Origin: CAVRUD01 sp963849635
GTDB taxonomy: Bacteria > Chloroflexota > Chloroflexia > Thermomicrobiales > UBA6265
Reading direction: 5' to 3'
NCBI GenBank assembly: GCA_963849635.1
Contig: CAWKIA010000016.1
Location: forward strand, 1-64,000
Length of the DNA: 64,000 bases
Part shown: positions 23,835-33,180 of the stretch, piece by piece
How positions within the stretch are numbered: the first letter of the stretch is position 1
Layout of the letters: each line of letters begins with the position of its first letter
Translations under genes and position numbers: made by a program
Notes under the pieces: generated by a model
Databases searched by the model: none
What the model saw: only the letters and a program-made list of their open reading frames with translations
Told to the model about the DNA's origin: nothing

Positions 23835-25154
23835 CTAATCTGGAAGCAGATCTTCCAGCTCCGGCTTCGCCTCCGCCGCAAGCTCCTCCGGCGTGCCTTC
23901 CCCGTGATAGAGCGGGATCGCGAAGATGTCGGCGAAGGTCTTGTCCCACTCCGCCTGGTCCGGGATGATGTGGAACGAGCGCATGTCCGCCACGGCCTGG
24001 GCAATGACCGCCGCCGACTCGGCCTTGTCGGGCACGCTGGCCGTAATCGTCTCAACATTCGCCAGAGACTGCCGCGGAGCGACGATCTTCCAGTGGTGGA
24101 TACCCTCAGTTAGCGCGACCAGCGCCTGGTAGGCCTCATCCGGATGCTCGGTCCCGGCGAAGATCGCCGTCGCGGCGCTGTAGGCGAAGGTCGTGCGGCC
24201 CTGTGGCCCGCTCGGCACCAACGCGACCTTCATCACGGCGAAGGCCGGATCTTTCTTGTGGGCGTAGTCGAGATCATCGGCAGCGCCACCGTAGAACATC
24301 GCGACCTTACCGGCCTTCGCCATCTCCCCAAATCCCTCCTCGGCGAGGGTTGCTTCGGATGGGGCATATTGCTCGTTGTAGATGATGTCCTGGTAGAACT
24401 GTGCGCCCGCAATCGCTTCGGGGGTGTCGATCGGGCAGGAGGAGAGGTCCTCCGAGATGACGTCCCCGCCCGCCTGCCAGATGAACATCTGGATTGGCGG
24501 CCAACTGTTGAACGCCGTGCCGTAGACGCCCGCTGTCGGGTCGGTCATGGCCGCGGCGGCCTCTTTGAAGGTGTCCCAGGTCCAGGTCTCGTCCGGGTAG
24601 GCGACACCGGCGGCGTCGAAGAGAGCGGGATTGTAGTAGAGCATGACCGGCTGGCTGATCCAGGGAAGGGCGAACGTCTTGCCGTCGTATTGCGCCGTCT
24701 GCAAGATGCCCGGGAAATAGTCTGCTACGGCGGCGGCCGGACTCTGATCTTCTGCCAGGCGGTCGGAGATGTCGAGCAGCGCCTCGCCGTCGGCGAATCC
24801 GGCAATGTTCTCCTGCGATAGCCAGAAGAGATCGGCTACCGTGCCGCCGGCGATGGTCGTCTGCAGCTTGACGGCGTAGTCGGCCGGGCTTGGTTCCGAG
24901 ACGATCTCGAACGTTGTCGACGCCTGATTGATCGGGTCGATCACGCGCTGAAGCTCGGCTGCCTCTTCCTGGCCGGCCCAGGTCGCCAGCCGAATCTGAA
25001 CCTTGTCCTGGGCTCGGGCGCTCCGGTGAAAGAACGGACCCACGGCCGTAGCGCCAACCCCGACGGCCGCCGCTCGACCAAGGACTGTCCGGCGGCTCAT
25101 CCCGCCACTGCGTAGCTGTTCAACCATTCGCGGGTTCTGGGTGTCGCGCGCCAT
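23835..25154 (-). CDS. extracellular sugar-binding protein of ABC transporter (Tat-exported)
   Basis: The 439-residue protein carries a twin-arginine signal, SRRTVLGRAAAVGVGATAVG, at about residues 20-40, then the mature domain IRLATWAGQEEAAELQRVID typical of family-1 carbohydrate-binding proteins (MalE/UgpB-like). Conserved later segments include GKTFALPWISQPVMLYYNP and GKVAMFYGG. ATG 25154 has an AGGAGG site. It captures an oligosaccharide outside the membrane and passes it to the two permeases. GH130 in the same operon suggests a beta-mannoside-like ligand; that is inferred. Confidence 0.92.
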   Translation of the reverse strand: MARDTQNPRMVEQLRSGGMSRRTVLGRAAAVGVGATAVGPFFHRSARAQDKVQIRLATWAGQEEAAELQRVIDPINQASTTFEIVSEPSPADYAVKLQTTIAGGTVADLFWLSQENIAGFADGEALLDISDRLAEDQSPAAAVADYFPGILQTAQYDGKTFALPWISQPVMLYYNPALFDAAGVAYPDETWTWDTFKEAAAAMTDPTAGVYGTAFNSWPPIQMFIWQAGGDVISEDLSSCPIDTPEAIAGAQFYQDIIYNEQYAPSEATLAEEGFGEMAKAGKVAMFYGGAADDLDYAHKKDPAFAVMKVALVPSGPQGRTTFAYSAATAIFAGTEHPDEAYQALVALTEGIHHWKIVAPRQSLANVETITASVPDKAESAAVIAQAVADMRSFHIIPDQAEWDKTFADIFAIPLYHGEGTPEELAAEAKPELEDLLPD

Positions 25155-25240
25155 TGCGCCTACCTCCTGTGTAACTCCAGTGTCGAATCGCCGCATGCCT
25201 GGTTGCTCAAGGCCGCATATTTCATTCCCTCCGATGTCGC

Positions 25241-26296
25241 TTAGCGCGCAGCGGACGTCGCCGGCGTGGTCGTCGGGTCGCACCCGCAGGAGCGGCGCAC
25301 GACGAGCTCGGTAGCGAGCTGGATCTGGACAGGAGGCGTGGCCGCCTCGGCGATCATGTCGAGCACGCGGTTCGCGGCCAGCCTGCCCATCTCGCGCGAA
25401 AAGGTCCGGATTGTCGTCAATGGGGGATGGCAATAGGCCGCGGCGGGAACATCGTCAAAGCCGACCACGGCGATCTCTTCTGGCACCCGGCGGCCAAGAT
25501 CGACTGCCGCTCGCATCGCCCCGAACGCCATTGCGTCATTCGCGGTGAAGACCGCGGTGAGCCCTGGCACGGCGGCAAGCGCCTCCCGCATCAACGCTTC
25601 CCCTGTCTCAGGGGTCGTGTGCGGCCCGTGGAAGAGATGCGGTTCGAGCCCGGCCGCGGAAACCGCCTCGCGATAGCCCAGCCCCCTTTGGGCAGAGCTT
25701 TGCCAGCTTTCCGGCCCGAGGAGGGCAGCGACAGTGCGGTGGCCATGCCCGAGCAGATGCTCTGTCGCGATGCGCCCACCCGCCCGGTCGTCATTGCGGA
25801 TGGAGTCGATCGCGACCGCATCCAGCGTGTTGTCGACCAGCAGGACGGGTAGCCCGAGTTGTTTGAGCTGGAGGATGAACCGGGCCGGAATATCCGGTCC
25901 GAGCAGCGCGATCCCGTCGACGCGGTTCTCGGCGACGAGGCCAAGGGCGGCGGCATCCTTGAGTTGGTCGTCGGTCACTGACGCCACCAGCAGGTGGTAG
26001 CCGTGGTGGCTCAGCTCCGCCTCCATCCCTTGAGTGATCACCCATGACCAGGGATCCGCATCCAACGGGGGGCGTCCGCGCCGCGCCAGATAGCCGATCG
26101 TCCCGGTTCGGGCCGTGACGAGGCCACGGGCCGCGCCGTTGGCGGCGTAGCGCAGCTCGGCGGCGGCCGCGAGGACACGCTCCCGCGTGTCATCCCGGAC
26201 CCCGAGCTTTCCGTTGAGCGCCCGCGACGCCGTCGCCGCCGAGACCCCGGCCTTCGTTGCGACATCGGCGATGGTTGCCGGCACGGAACCCCCCAT
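25241..26296 (-). CDS. LacI-family transcription regulator
   Basis: The N-terminal HTH is ATIADVATKAGVSAATASRA with hinge helix GLVTARTGTIG, followed by a periplasmic-binding-protein-like sensor domain (VDGIALLGPD, VLLVDN, AVFTANDAMAFGAM, VAVVGFDDVP-type core). The C-terminus has an unusual Cys pair (RRSCGCD). It is the first gene of the operon, 86 bp before the SBP gene. A near-perfect LacI operator (26307-26320) lies 10 bp upstream of its start, so it is probably autoregulated together with the transport genes. Confidence 0.93.
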   Translation of the reverse strand: MGGSVPATIADVATKAGVSAATASRALNGKLGVRDDTRERVLAAAAELRYAANGAARGLVTARTGTIGYLARRGRPPLDADPWSWVITQGMEAELSHHGYHLLVASVTDDQLKDAAALGLVAENRVDGIALLGPDIPARFILQLKQLGLPVLLVDNTLDAVAIDSIRNDDRAGGRIATEHLLGHGHRTVAALLGPESWQSSAQRGLGYREAVSAAGLEPHLFHGPHTTPETGEALMREALAAVPGLTAVFTANDAMAFGAMRAAVDLGRRVPEEIAVVGFDDVPAAAYCHPPLTTIRTFSREMGRLAANRVLDMIAEAATPPVQIQLATELVVRRSCGCDPTTTPATSAAR

Positions 26297-26306
26297 GAAA
26301 ACTTCT

Positions 26307-26320
26307 TGGAAGCGTTTCCA
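26307..26320 (-). promoter_or_regulatory. LacI-family operator
   Basis: TGGAAGCGTTTCCA is a 14-bp near-palindrome with the central CG and GGAA/TTCC arms typical of LacI/PurR/CcpA-type sites. It lies just upstream of the lacI-type gene that starts the sugar operon. Confidence 0.75.
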
Positions 26321-26454
26321 TCATCTTAGGCATCCGTTCCAGAATGTCAAGCACGCCCGTTGGCAGGCTACCCCCATCGAGGGCGCCGGGAGCTGCTGGG
26401 AGCCTCTTTCAGAACCATCTGGAGCCAAGAGATGCCCGGTTTCGATCGGAATGC

Positions 26455-28878
26455 TTAGGAGCCGATGCGGGCAATCTCATTGGCGAGGGCAGCTGCCTCG
26501 CTCACGGCCTGCTCGCGGGGGAGTGCTCGGCCCTCTGCCCGGGCCTGCGCGAAGGAGGAGTCTCCCAGTGCCAACCTGGCACGTTCTTCGGCGCGCTCGA
26601 AGATGGCCCGCTCCGGGAGATTGACCGCGGGTCGCCCGGCCTCCTCACGCAGCGCATCCGCGGCTCCGAAGAGGCGGGCGGCCTGCTCCGGCCTATCGAC
26701 CCGCATCGCCAGCGCCGCCAGGTCGGCGAAGGAGGCGGCCACGTCCTCCCACACCCCGGCCTGCCAGCGCAGCTCGAGGCTTTCCCGGTGGGCGACAGCT
26801 GCTCTGGAGTACTCGCCCCGCTCACCGGCGATCAGGCCGAGGTAGCCGAGCGAGATTGAGACGCCCCACGAGTCCCTGGACGGTCGTTGCAACTCGACCG
26901 CCTGTTGGCAGAGCTGCTCGGCCCGCTCGACGTCGCCCATGCCCCAGGCGGCGACACCCAGATGGACGAGGGCGAGCGCGGCGTTCGATTCATCGTCGGC
27001 CGCTCGAAATAGGCCCAGCGCGTCGGCAAATCGCACCTCAGCCAGGGTGTAATCGCCCTGATCTTCCGCGACTATTCCCAGGAGTAGCAGAGCAAACGCA
27101 CGCAGCCACGGATCGTCGAGGCCAGAAGTTTGGGTCAGGCTCGCCTCTAGCCAGGCGCGAGCTTGCCCGTCATCGTCCTGGAAATGGGCGAGTAGCCCGG
27201 CTCCGACCATGGCCTGGATTCGGACCGCATCCGGCGCGTCGGGCGCCGGAGGGGCAAGGGCCCTCTCCAGCCACGAGCGGCCCTCGCTCAACGGTCCCCT
27301 GATGTACCAGAACCAGGCGAGCGCTCCCGCGAGGCGCAGGAGCGATGCCTGGTCGCCGCTCTCGTTCAATCGCATCAGGGCGACACTGAAGTTGCTCCGG
27401 TGCTGCTCCAGGCGGTCGAGCCAGTCCTCCTGAGCCGTCCTCTGGCGGAAGGCATTTGCGGCCCGCTCTGCCATCTCCAGGTAGTAGGAAGCGTGTGCCC
27501 GCAGCGCCGCGGCGCTCTCCTCACACTCATGGAGTTTTTCGAGTCCGTACTCGCGGATGCTGGTCAGCATGCCGAACCGAGGATGATCTCTGGTGCTATC
27601 TAGCCGACGGATCAGGTTCTTGTCGACCAGCGAGGAAACACCGTCGAGGACGGAAGTGTCTCCTACCATGTGTTCGGCACTGATCCCCTCGATGCTGGCG
27701 GTCACAGCTTCAGCCTCATCGAGCGTGAACGCGTCCGGGAAGACGGACAGTCGCCGGAAGAGTGCCTGATCGGCAGGGTCTAGCAGGTCGTAGCTCCAGG
27801 CGATGGCGGCCCGCATGCTTTGCAGGCGAGCGGCCTGGTCTCTGGGGCCTCCGGCAAGGATGGCCAGCCCGGAACCAAGGCGAGCAAGGAGCGTCTCCGG
27901 TGGTAGCACCTTGACCCGGGAGGCAGCGAGTTCGATTGCCAGTGGGAGTCCGTCAAGCCGGGCGCAGATCTCCGCCACTGCGCCAACGTTCGCCTCGGTA
28001 ATTACGAATTCGGGGCTGACGGCCCGGGCGCGTTGGACGAAGAGCGCCACCGCATCGGAGACGTGAGACGTGAGACGTGAGACGTGAGTGGAGTCGTCTT
28101 GTTCACGACTCACGGCGCTCATCTCGGGTCTCAGTGGAAGCGGCGGGATCGGAAATTCTTGCTCACCGCTCAGGCGCAGCGCCGCGCGGCTGGTGGCGAG
28201 AACGACCAGCCCGCCACAGGCGATCAGGAGATCGGCGATAGGCGAGGCGGCCTCGGGCAAGTGTTCCAGATTGTCGAGAACTAGCAGAGTCCGGCGCCCG
28301 CGCAAGATCTGCCCAAGTCGCTCGATCAACGACTGGCCGCTGGTGTCGCGAACGCCCAGAGCTTCGGCGATCGTGGGCAAGATCAGGGCAGGATCCTGCA
28401 CTGAACTCAGTGAGACAAAGGCGACATCACCGGTAAATTTCGGCCCCGGGTCCCGCGCCAACTCCAAGGCAACGCGCGTCTTGCCGACGCCGCCGGGGCC
28501 GGTCAGGGTCACGAGGCGCGCCCCTGCGGCAAAGAGCAGCTGGCGTAGCTCTTCCAGTTCGCGCTGCCGCCCGACGAGACGGGTAAGTGGCGTGGGCAGC
28601 GTGGACGGCGGCTCCGCGACCGGAGATGTAGGGCCACCGCCGGGACGCAGTGGCGTCGACGCCCGGAGCATCCGCACATCATCGTCCGACAGCCCGAGGG
28701 CAGTCGCCAGCGCCCGAATCGTCTGAGGCTGAGGGTGACGACGGCGGCCGCGTTCCAGCGCGCTGACGGCGTCCCGGCTCAGCCCCGAGCGGTCGGCAAG
28801 TTCCTCCTGCGTCAGCCCCGCCGCTTCGCGCAGCCGGCGCAAGTTGTCCCCAAATGGTGAGGTGCCTGCCCGGGTCAT
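26455..28878 (-). CDS. XRE-HTH / NB-ARC / TPR regulator
   Basis: An intact 807-residue protein. Residues ~8-70 form an XRE-type HTH (LRRLREAAGLTQEELADRSG, ALERGRRRHPQ). Residues ~95-400 are an NB-ARC/STAND ATPase with LTGPGGVGKTRVALELA, LLVLDNLEHL, LATSRAALRLSGEQ, VALFVQRARAV, LDGLPLAIELAASR and MRAAIAWSYDLLD. The remainder is TPR-like. It ends without the LuxR-type HTH of its relatives here, so DNA binding is N-terminal. A palindromic element (28062-28114) is translated in frame just before VALFVQRARAV. It is divergent from the flavin oxidoreductase at 29178 and may control it; the palindrome at 28926-28947 is a candidate site. Confidence 0.9.
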   Translation of the reverse strand: MTRAGTSPFGDNLRRLREAAGLTQEELADRSGLSRDAVSALERGRRRHPQPQTIRALATALGLSDDDVRMLRASTPLRPGGGPTSPVAEPPSTLPTPLTRLVGRQRELEELRQLLFAAGARLVTLTGPGGVGKTRVALELARDPGPKFTGDVAFVSLSSVQDPALILPTIAEALGVRDTSGQSLIERLGQILRGRRTLLVLDNLEHLPEAASPIADLLIACGGLVVLATSRAALRLSGEQEFPIPPLPLRPEMSAVSREQDDSTHVSRLTSHVSDAVALFVQRARAVSPEFVITEANVGAVAEICARLDGLPLAIELAASRVKVLPPETLLARLGSGLAILAGGPRDQAARLQSMRAAIAWSYDLLDPADQALFRRLSVFPDAFTLDEAEAVTASIEGISAEHMVGDTSVLDGVSSLVDKNLIRRLDSTRDHPRFGMLTSIREYGLEKLHECEESAAALRAHASYYLEMAERAANAFRQRTAQEDWLDRLEQHRSNFSVALMRLNESGDQASLLRLAGALAWFWYIRGPLSEGRSWLERALAPPAPDAPDAVRIQAMVGAGLLAHFQDDDGQARAWLEASLTQTSGLDDPWLRAFALLLLGIVAEDQGDYTLAEVRFADALGLFRAADDESNAALALVHLGVAAWGMGDVERAEQLCQQAVELQRPSRDSWGVSISLGYLGLIAGERGEYSRAAVAHRESLELRWQAGVWEDVAASFADLAALAMRVDRPEQAARLFGAADALREEAGRPAVNLPERAIFERAEERARLALGDSSFAQARAEGRALPREQAVSEAAALANEIARIGS
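28062..28114 (-). repeat. in-frame coding palindromic element, copy A
   Basis: On the gene strand, GTGAGTCGTGAAC is followed by a spacer and repeated 7-nt units (CTCACGT). The arms are complementary. It is translated as VSREQDDSTHVSRLTSHVS within the NB-ARC region, immediately before the VALFVQRARAV motif. The same linker carries copy B in another regulator. Confidence 0.8.
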
Positions 28879-28925
28879 GTGTCAGCCCTGCCCCATTCCC
28901 TTACAGATGCCGAATGACGATCTCC

Positions 28926-28947
28926 ATGCTCTTTGTTGGAAGAGCAT
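28926..28947. promoter_or_regulatory. palindrome in the divergent promoter region
   Basis: ATGCTCTT and AAGAGCAT are separated by 6 nt. The site lies in the 299-bp gap between the XRE-NB-ARC regulator and the divergent flavin oxidoreductase; a related AAGAGC half-site follows at 28963. It is a candidate operator for the adjacent regulator. Confidence 0.35.
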
Positions 28948-29177
28948 TGGGAAGAATCAGGGAAGAGCCTCCGACCATCATCGGGCCCAATCGGACGGCG
29001 CACCTGTCCGCAACATTGTCCGCGTTCTGTCAATGGTGCGTCGTTCGGACCCCAGGCAGATTGGGGTCTACGGCGGACGACAGCAGCCAGCTCCCCGAGC
29101 CCCGAAAGAGGGACCGGAATGGGCCGAATGAACCCCGCCGCTGACCTGTAGTGATGTACCACAACGAGGAGTCTTTC

Positions 29178-30695
29178 ATGGTAACCGCGACTCGATCTCC
29201 CCTATCGTCTTCCCCGTTCGCGTCGTTCGAGGACAACCTCGCAAGTTTGCGCGCGGGTCTGGCCGGTGAACTGATCACGGCTGGCGTGCCCGACTTCGAC
29301 GAGGCACGCACGATGGTCGCCTTCTCAACGGAGCGGCGCCCGGTGGCGATCGTCCGCGCCGCGAACGAGTACGACGTCGCGGCAGCGGTCAACTTCGCCC
29401 GCGAACATGGGCTGCCGCTTTCGGTCCGCAGCGGTGGACACAGCATCGCCCACCTGAGCGTCATCGACGGCGCCGTCGTCGTCGATCTCTCGCGGATGAA
29501 GGGCGTGCGCATCGATCCGGTGGCGCGCATCGGCCGTGTCCAGGCGGGAGCCACTTCCGGAGATCTTGCCGGCCCGGCCAACGAGCACGGCCTGGCGCTC
29601 TCCACCGGCGACACCCAATCTGTCGGCATGGGCGGCCTGACGACCGGCGGCGGCATCGGCTTCATGGTGCGCAAATATGGGCTCGCCATCGACAATCTGC
29701 TCTCCGCCCGGGTGGTGCTCGCCGATGGCTCTATCGTCACCGCCAGCCCGATCGAGCGGCCGGATCTCTTCTGGGCGATCCGCGGCGGCGGCGGCAATGT
29801 TGGCATCATCACCGAGTTCACCTTCCGCCTGGCCCCTGTGCGCACCATCCTCGGCGGCGAGCTGATGCTGCCCGCGACCCGTGAGGTGCTGCGCGGCTAC
29901 CTCGATTACGTGGCGACCGCCCCGGACGACCTGACGACCATCGCCAACCTGTCCTACGCACCGCCCTTCCCCCACATCCCCGCGGACCGGGTGGGCGAGA
30001 TGGTGCTGTCGATCCTCATCACCTGGACGGGCAGCGAGGAGGAGGGTAACCAGGCACTGGCTCCCCTCCGGGCGCTGGCCGAGCCGGTGGTCGACGCGGT
30101 TGGGATCATCCCCTATCCGGAGATCTACCGGTTCACCGAGCACGTGGCTGTCCGGCACGGCGCATCGATCCGGCAGATGTTCGCGTATGACCTCAGCGAC
30201 GACGTGGTCGACGCCGCCCTGGACGCAATGGCGAACACCTCCTCCCCGTTCAGCCTGATCCAGTTCCGCGGGCTGGGCGGCGCGATGGCACGGGTGGATA
30301 GCGCCGAGACGGCCTTCGCCCACCGGGACAAGGCGTTCTTCCTGGCGATCATCGCGGTCTGGCTAGATCCCAGTGAGGATCGCGCGGTGCACGCCGCCTG
30401 GACCCAGGCGCTCTGGGAGAAGGTTCGCCACGAAGGGGCCGGCGTCTACGTCAACTTCCTCGAGAACGAGGGCGAGGAGCGCATCCACCAGGCATACCCG
30501 CCGCTCACGTACGCCCGCCTGGCGAAGATCAAGCGGTACTACGACCCGGAAAACCTGTTCCGATTCAACCAGAACGTACCCCCGCGCCAGGGACCGGTCG
30601 AGGGTGGCTGGATCGAGGATTCTCCTCTGGCACCCACTGGCGCCAAGCGGGATATGGTCGCCAAGAACGTCGCGAGCGCCGCGGCCGGCGACTGA
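29178..30695 (+). CDS. FAD-binding oxidoreductase of the berberine-bridge (BBE) type
   Basis: The 505-residue enzyme has an N-terminal FAD-binding PCMH domain with LPLSVRSGGHS (the His is the usual site of covalent 8-alpha-histidyl attachment) and GVRIDPVARIGRVQAGA. LTTGGGIGFMVRKYGLAIDN lacks the second flavin-linking Cys of bicovalent members. The C-terminal BBE motif is YYDPENLFRFNQNVPP. Family members oxidise sugars, alkaloids or polyketides; the substrate cannot be told. ATG 29178 is chosen for its GAGGAG site; an earlier ATG at 29154 lacks one. It is followed by a clear terminator. Confidence 0.9.
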   Translation: MVTATRSPLSSSPFASFEDNLASLRAGLAGELITAGVPDFDEARTMVAFSTERRPVAIVRAANEYDVAAAVNFAREHGLPLSVRSGGHSIAHLSVIDGAVVVDLSRMKGVRIDPVARIGRVQAGATSGDLAGPANEHGLALSTGDTQSVGMGGLTTGGGIGFMVRKYGLAIDNLLSARVVLADGSIVTASPIERPDLFWAIRGGGGNVGIITEFTFRLAPVRTILGGELMLPATREVLRGYLDYVATAPDDLTTIANLSYAPPFPHIPADRVGEMVLSILITWTGSEEEGNQALAPLRALAEPVVDAVGIIPYPEIYRFTEHVAVRHGASIRQMFAYDLSDDVVDAALDAMANTSSPFSLIQFRGLGGAMARVDSAETAFAHRDKAFFLAIIAVWLDPSEDRAVHAAWTQALWEKVRHEGAGVYVNFLENEGEERIHQAYPPLTYARLAKIKRYYDPENLFRFNQNVPPRQGPVEGGWIEDSPLAPTGAKRDMVAKNVASAAAGD

Positions 30696-30740
30696 TCCTC
30701 AACGCTAGCCGGCATCATGCGGTGCGGCAAGTGAGACTGC

Positions 30741-30774
30741 GGGGCGGGGTAGCGAGTTCTCGCTACCCCGCCCC
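30741..30774 (+). terminator. intrinsic terminator-like hairpin
   Basis: GGGGCGGGGTAGCGAG and its exact complement flank a 2-nt loop, 45 bp after the oxidoreductase stop. No long T-tract follows. Confidence 0.75.
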
Positions 30775-30896
30775 TCAGTGTTGAGACCCGAGCCGGACCC
30801 ACCTCTGCCCGCGACGCCTGACGTCTGATGCCAATCCCTTCAGAGATGACGCACATGAACGGCGACCATTGGGTTCGCCCGCAATGTGGCAAGCGC

Positions 30897-31829
30897 CTAC
30901 GTCGGCAATTGGCTTCCATGTCTGGCTACCCAAAGGGTGTGCTCTCGCGAGATCGCGCCTTCAGCCGAGTCGAGAATGCTCGCGAGGTCCTCCTCCGTGG
31001 TGATCTCTTCCGCGAGGTCCGAGATCGCGAGCAGTTCCTGAGCCGCGAGCGAATAGCTCTTCGTGAGGTCTTCATGGCGACGGAGCTGTGTCCAGGCTGT
31101 GAACGACGCGCTGACAGTGGCAAGAATCGCGATGATATCCAGGTCGGGCTCGTTGCTGACGGCAACGATGGCCGCTACCAGGGCAGCAAGCTGCGCGGCC
31201 AGTGTCGCCCAGGACCAGCGAGAAGCTGAGACCCTGTTCGCCTCCGCTTTCGCGCTGTACCAGTCGACCTGCTCCAGCAGGCGACTTTCGCGATACAGGC
31301 GAGCCCGATCCAGGAGTGGCGATGCGCGCACTTGCCGCATCTTCGCGGTGATTTGGTGGCGGTCCGGCGCAGAGCCGTGGAGTTCATGCCGAAGCTCAGG
31401 CCGGGCGCCCAAGATCGCAACGAGTTGGTGCGTGAACACGTGGTTGCAGGTGGCATCGTCGTTGAAGGGAGCAGTACGCATCATGTATCGCCACGATGAC
31501 GACATGATGGACTCCGCGATGGCACGACCGTCGAACCACACCTGATCGTCTTTGCGCTGCCGGCCGACATAGTTGGACACGAGAGCCGCGAGGAGTGCGA
31601 GCACCGTCCCGATCGCAAACGGGGTATGCATATCGTGAGGGACGACGAAGGCCAATGCGCCCAGCGCCGATGCCGCCACGAGCGCGATGAGCTCTATCCT
31701 GTTGAGGGAGAAGTGCCACCGTTGGCCATCTCCCGAGGTCCGACTTGCCGCCTGCTGCAGGGTTGGAAAATCCGTCGGAGAAATTCCGAGCGTCGATTCA
31801 CCAGTCGATTTCTCCGCCGTGTCGATCAC
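30897..31829 (-). CDS. DUF4231/SLATT-type membrane protein
   Basis: The 310-residue protein has two pairs of membrane helices. The first is at about 45-90 (IELIALVAASALGALAFVVP, IGTVLALLAALVSNYVG); the second at about 215-260 (WATLAAQLAALVAAIVAVSN, IIAILATVSASFTAWTQL). The second pair is preceded by LLEQVDWYSAKAEANRVSAS, characteristic of SLATT/DUF4231 proteins, and is followed by a helical tail. SLATT domains are known as predicted membrane effectors in nucleotide-signal and SMODS/SLOG defence systems. Here it stands alone on the minus strand, near a restriction-modification pair; no cyclase or sensor gene adjoins it. Role as an effector is inference. Confidence 0.75.
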   Translation of the reverse strand: MIDTAEKSTGESTLGISPTDFPTLQQAASRTSGDGQRWHFSLNRIELIALVAASALGALAFVVPHDMHTPFAIGTVLALLAALVSNYVGRQRKDDQVWFDGRAIAESIMSSSWRYMMRTAPFNDDATCNHVFTHQLVAILGARPELRHELHGSAPDRHQITAKMRQVRASPLLDRARLYRESRLLEQVDWYSAKAEANRVSASRWSWATLAAQLAALVAAIVAVSNEPDLDIIAILATVSASFTAWTQLRRHEDLTKSYSLAAQELLAISDLAEEITTEEDLASILDSAEGAISREHTLWVARHGSQLPT

Positions 31830-32331
31830 GTCGCTACCTCCAATGATCTCTCCGGCTAGCGATCACCGGATAGTGCTTTCTGTCGCCCTTCTCTGCGGCG
31901 GGGTGCCTTCAGCGTCCAACCGCTCTCCGATCCAGACCTTCGATATTGTCCCGTTGCGGGACCCCACATTCGCCAGGATGTCGTCTTTGGGGGGATGAAC
32001 CGACCGTAAGGACGACGGTGCCGGACGCCTATCTGTGCGACGCTGTGGGGCATACGTATAAGCGGCGGCTGGCTACCGTCGCAACATTTCCTTGTGAGTA
32101 CTTCGAGATTGCCGGTTACGTGTCAAGGATCGTATCAGATGGACCGTTGAGTGCAAAGTGGATAGCCTTGTGCCTCGCGCATAAGTCTTCGTTGTACGTG
32201 CAAGACTGGCCGCTTCGGCGGTCGCCGCGGTGAGCCGCGGATGGCAGGTGACCACATCGCTAAGATCGCATTTGCCGAAGGTATTTCCCCCACCCCAGTA
32301 GCGATCGGTTCGAGATACGGCGAGGTGTGTG
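31830..32331. other. 502-bp divergent intergenic region
   Basis: No convincing gene on either strand. It separates the SLATT-type gene from the GNAT gene and marks the left part of the accessory island. I see no clear hairpin, repeat or attachment site. Confidence 0.5.
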
Positions 32332-32874
32332 ATGACGCCGACGGAAATTCCGGTCGTTCGCGGCGCCAGGATTGGTGACGAGCCTGGCATTGCGTGCGTC
32401 CATGTTGATTCCTGGCGAGAGGCATATGCCGGAATCGTTCCGGCTGAGTACCTCGCATCCCTCTCGTACGAGAGCCGGCAGGCGATGTGGGAGCAGGTGC
32501 TGAGGACAGATACTACCCACCAGGTGGCGTTTGTTGCACAGATCACCGGAAAGGGGATCGTAGGCTTCGCCAGCGGATTTGCCGCACCGGAGGCCGATTC
32601 TCGGTGCATCGGGCAGTTCATGACGCTCTACGTGCTGCGGGCCTGGCAGGGTTACGGTCTCGGCCGGGCGCTCTTCGTGGCAGTCGTTGGCGGACTGAGC
32701 GATCTCGGCGCTGAGGGCCTCTCCCTTGAGGTCCTTGCCGACAATCCCTCGCGGGGCTTCTACGAGCGAATGGGTGGCCGCGTTGGGCGGATCCAGACCA
32801 TCGCGATCGGCGGAACAGATATCGAAGAGATCGAGTACACCTGGGATCGCCTGCTCATAATCCTCATTGTGTAG
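32332..32874 (+). CDS. GNAT-family N-acetyltransferase
   Basis: The 180-residue protein has the GNAT core: VRGARIGDEPGIACVHVDSW (beta1-alpha1), YVLRAWQGYGLGRALF with the acetyl-CoA pyrophosphate loop Q-G-Y-G-L-G, and LSLEVLADNPSRGFYERMGG (beta5-alpha4). It is similar to small-molecule acetyltransferases whose first helix carries W-x-x-A-Y-x-G. The acceptor is unknown. ATG 32332 lies after GAGG; GTG 32329 is an equivalent alternative. Confidence 0.88.
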   Translation: MTPTEIPVVRGARIGDEPGIACVHVDSWREAYAGIVPAEYLASLSYESRQAMWEQVLRTDTTHQVAFVAQITGKGIVGFASGFAAPEADSRCIGQFMTLYVLRAWQGYGLGRALFVAVVGGLSDLGAEGLSLEVLADNPSRGFYERMGGRVGRIQTIAIGGTDIEEIEYTWDRLLIILIV

Positions 32875-33180
32875 TCATAATGACCGCCTCCTGTGCCCAA
32901 AAAGGAGCCAGAGTTCAAACGTGAGGTAGCGTGAAGGACTCAGCGCGGTGTCACGTGCTGCTGAAGTCAACCCAGATGAGGCGTAGCAATAATCACTCGG
33001 GGTTGTCTGACATCGAGAGATGAACGCGGAATATGGGTTATGCGCAGCGCCGAGGCACTCAGGCACAAAGGCGACGGTCGTCGTAGTATGTAGGCCCCGC
33101 AAGTGCTCACGTAATCCGCCCAAACCTCGCCTAGCTGGTAATTAGAAGGGCATTCGATTGACCCGGAAAAGGTAGCGACA
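32875..33180. other. 306-bp intergenic region
   Basis: No gene is supported. The base composition falls towards the restriction-modification genes. I looked for a controller-protein gene of the kind that precedes some type II systems and saw none. Confidence 0.5.
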
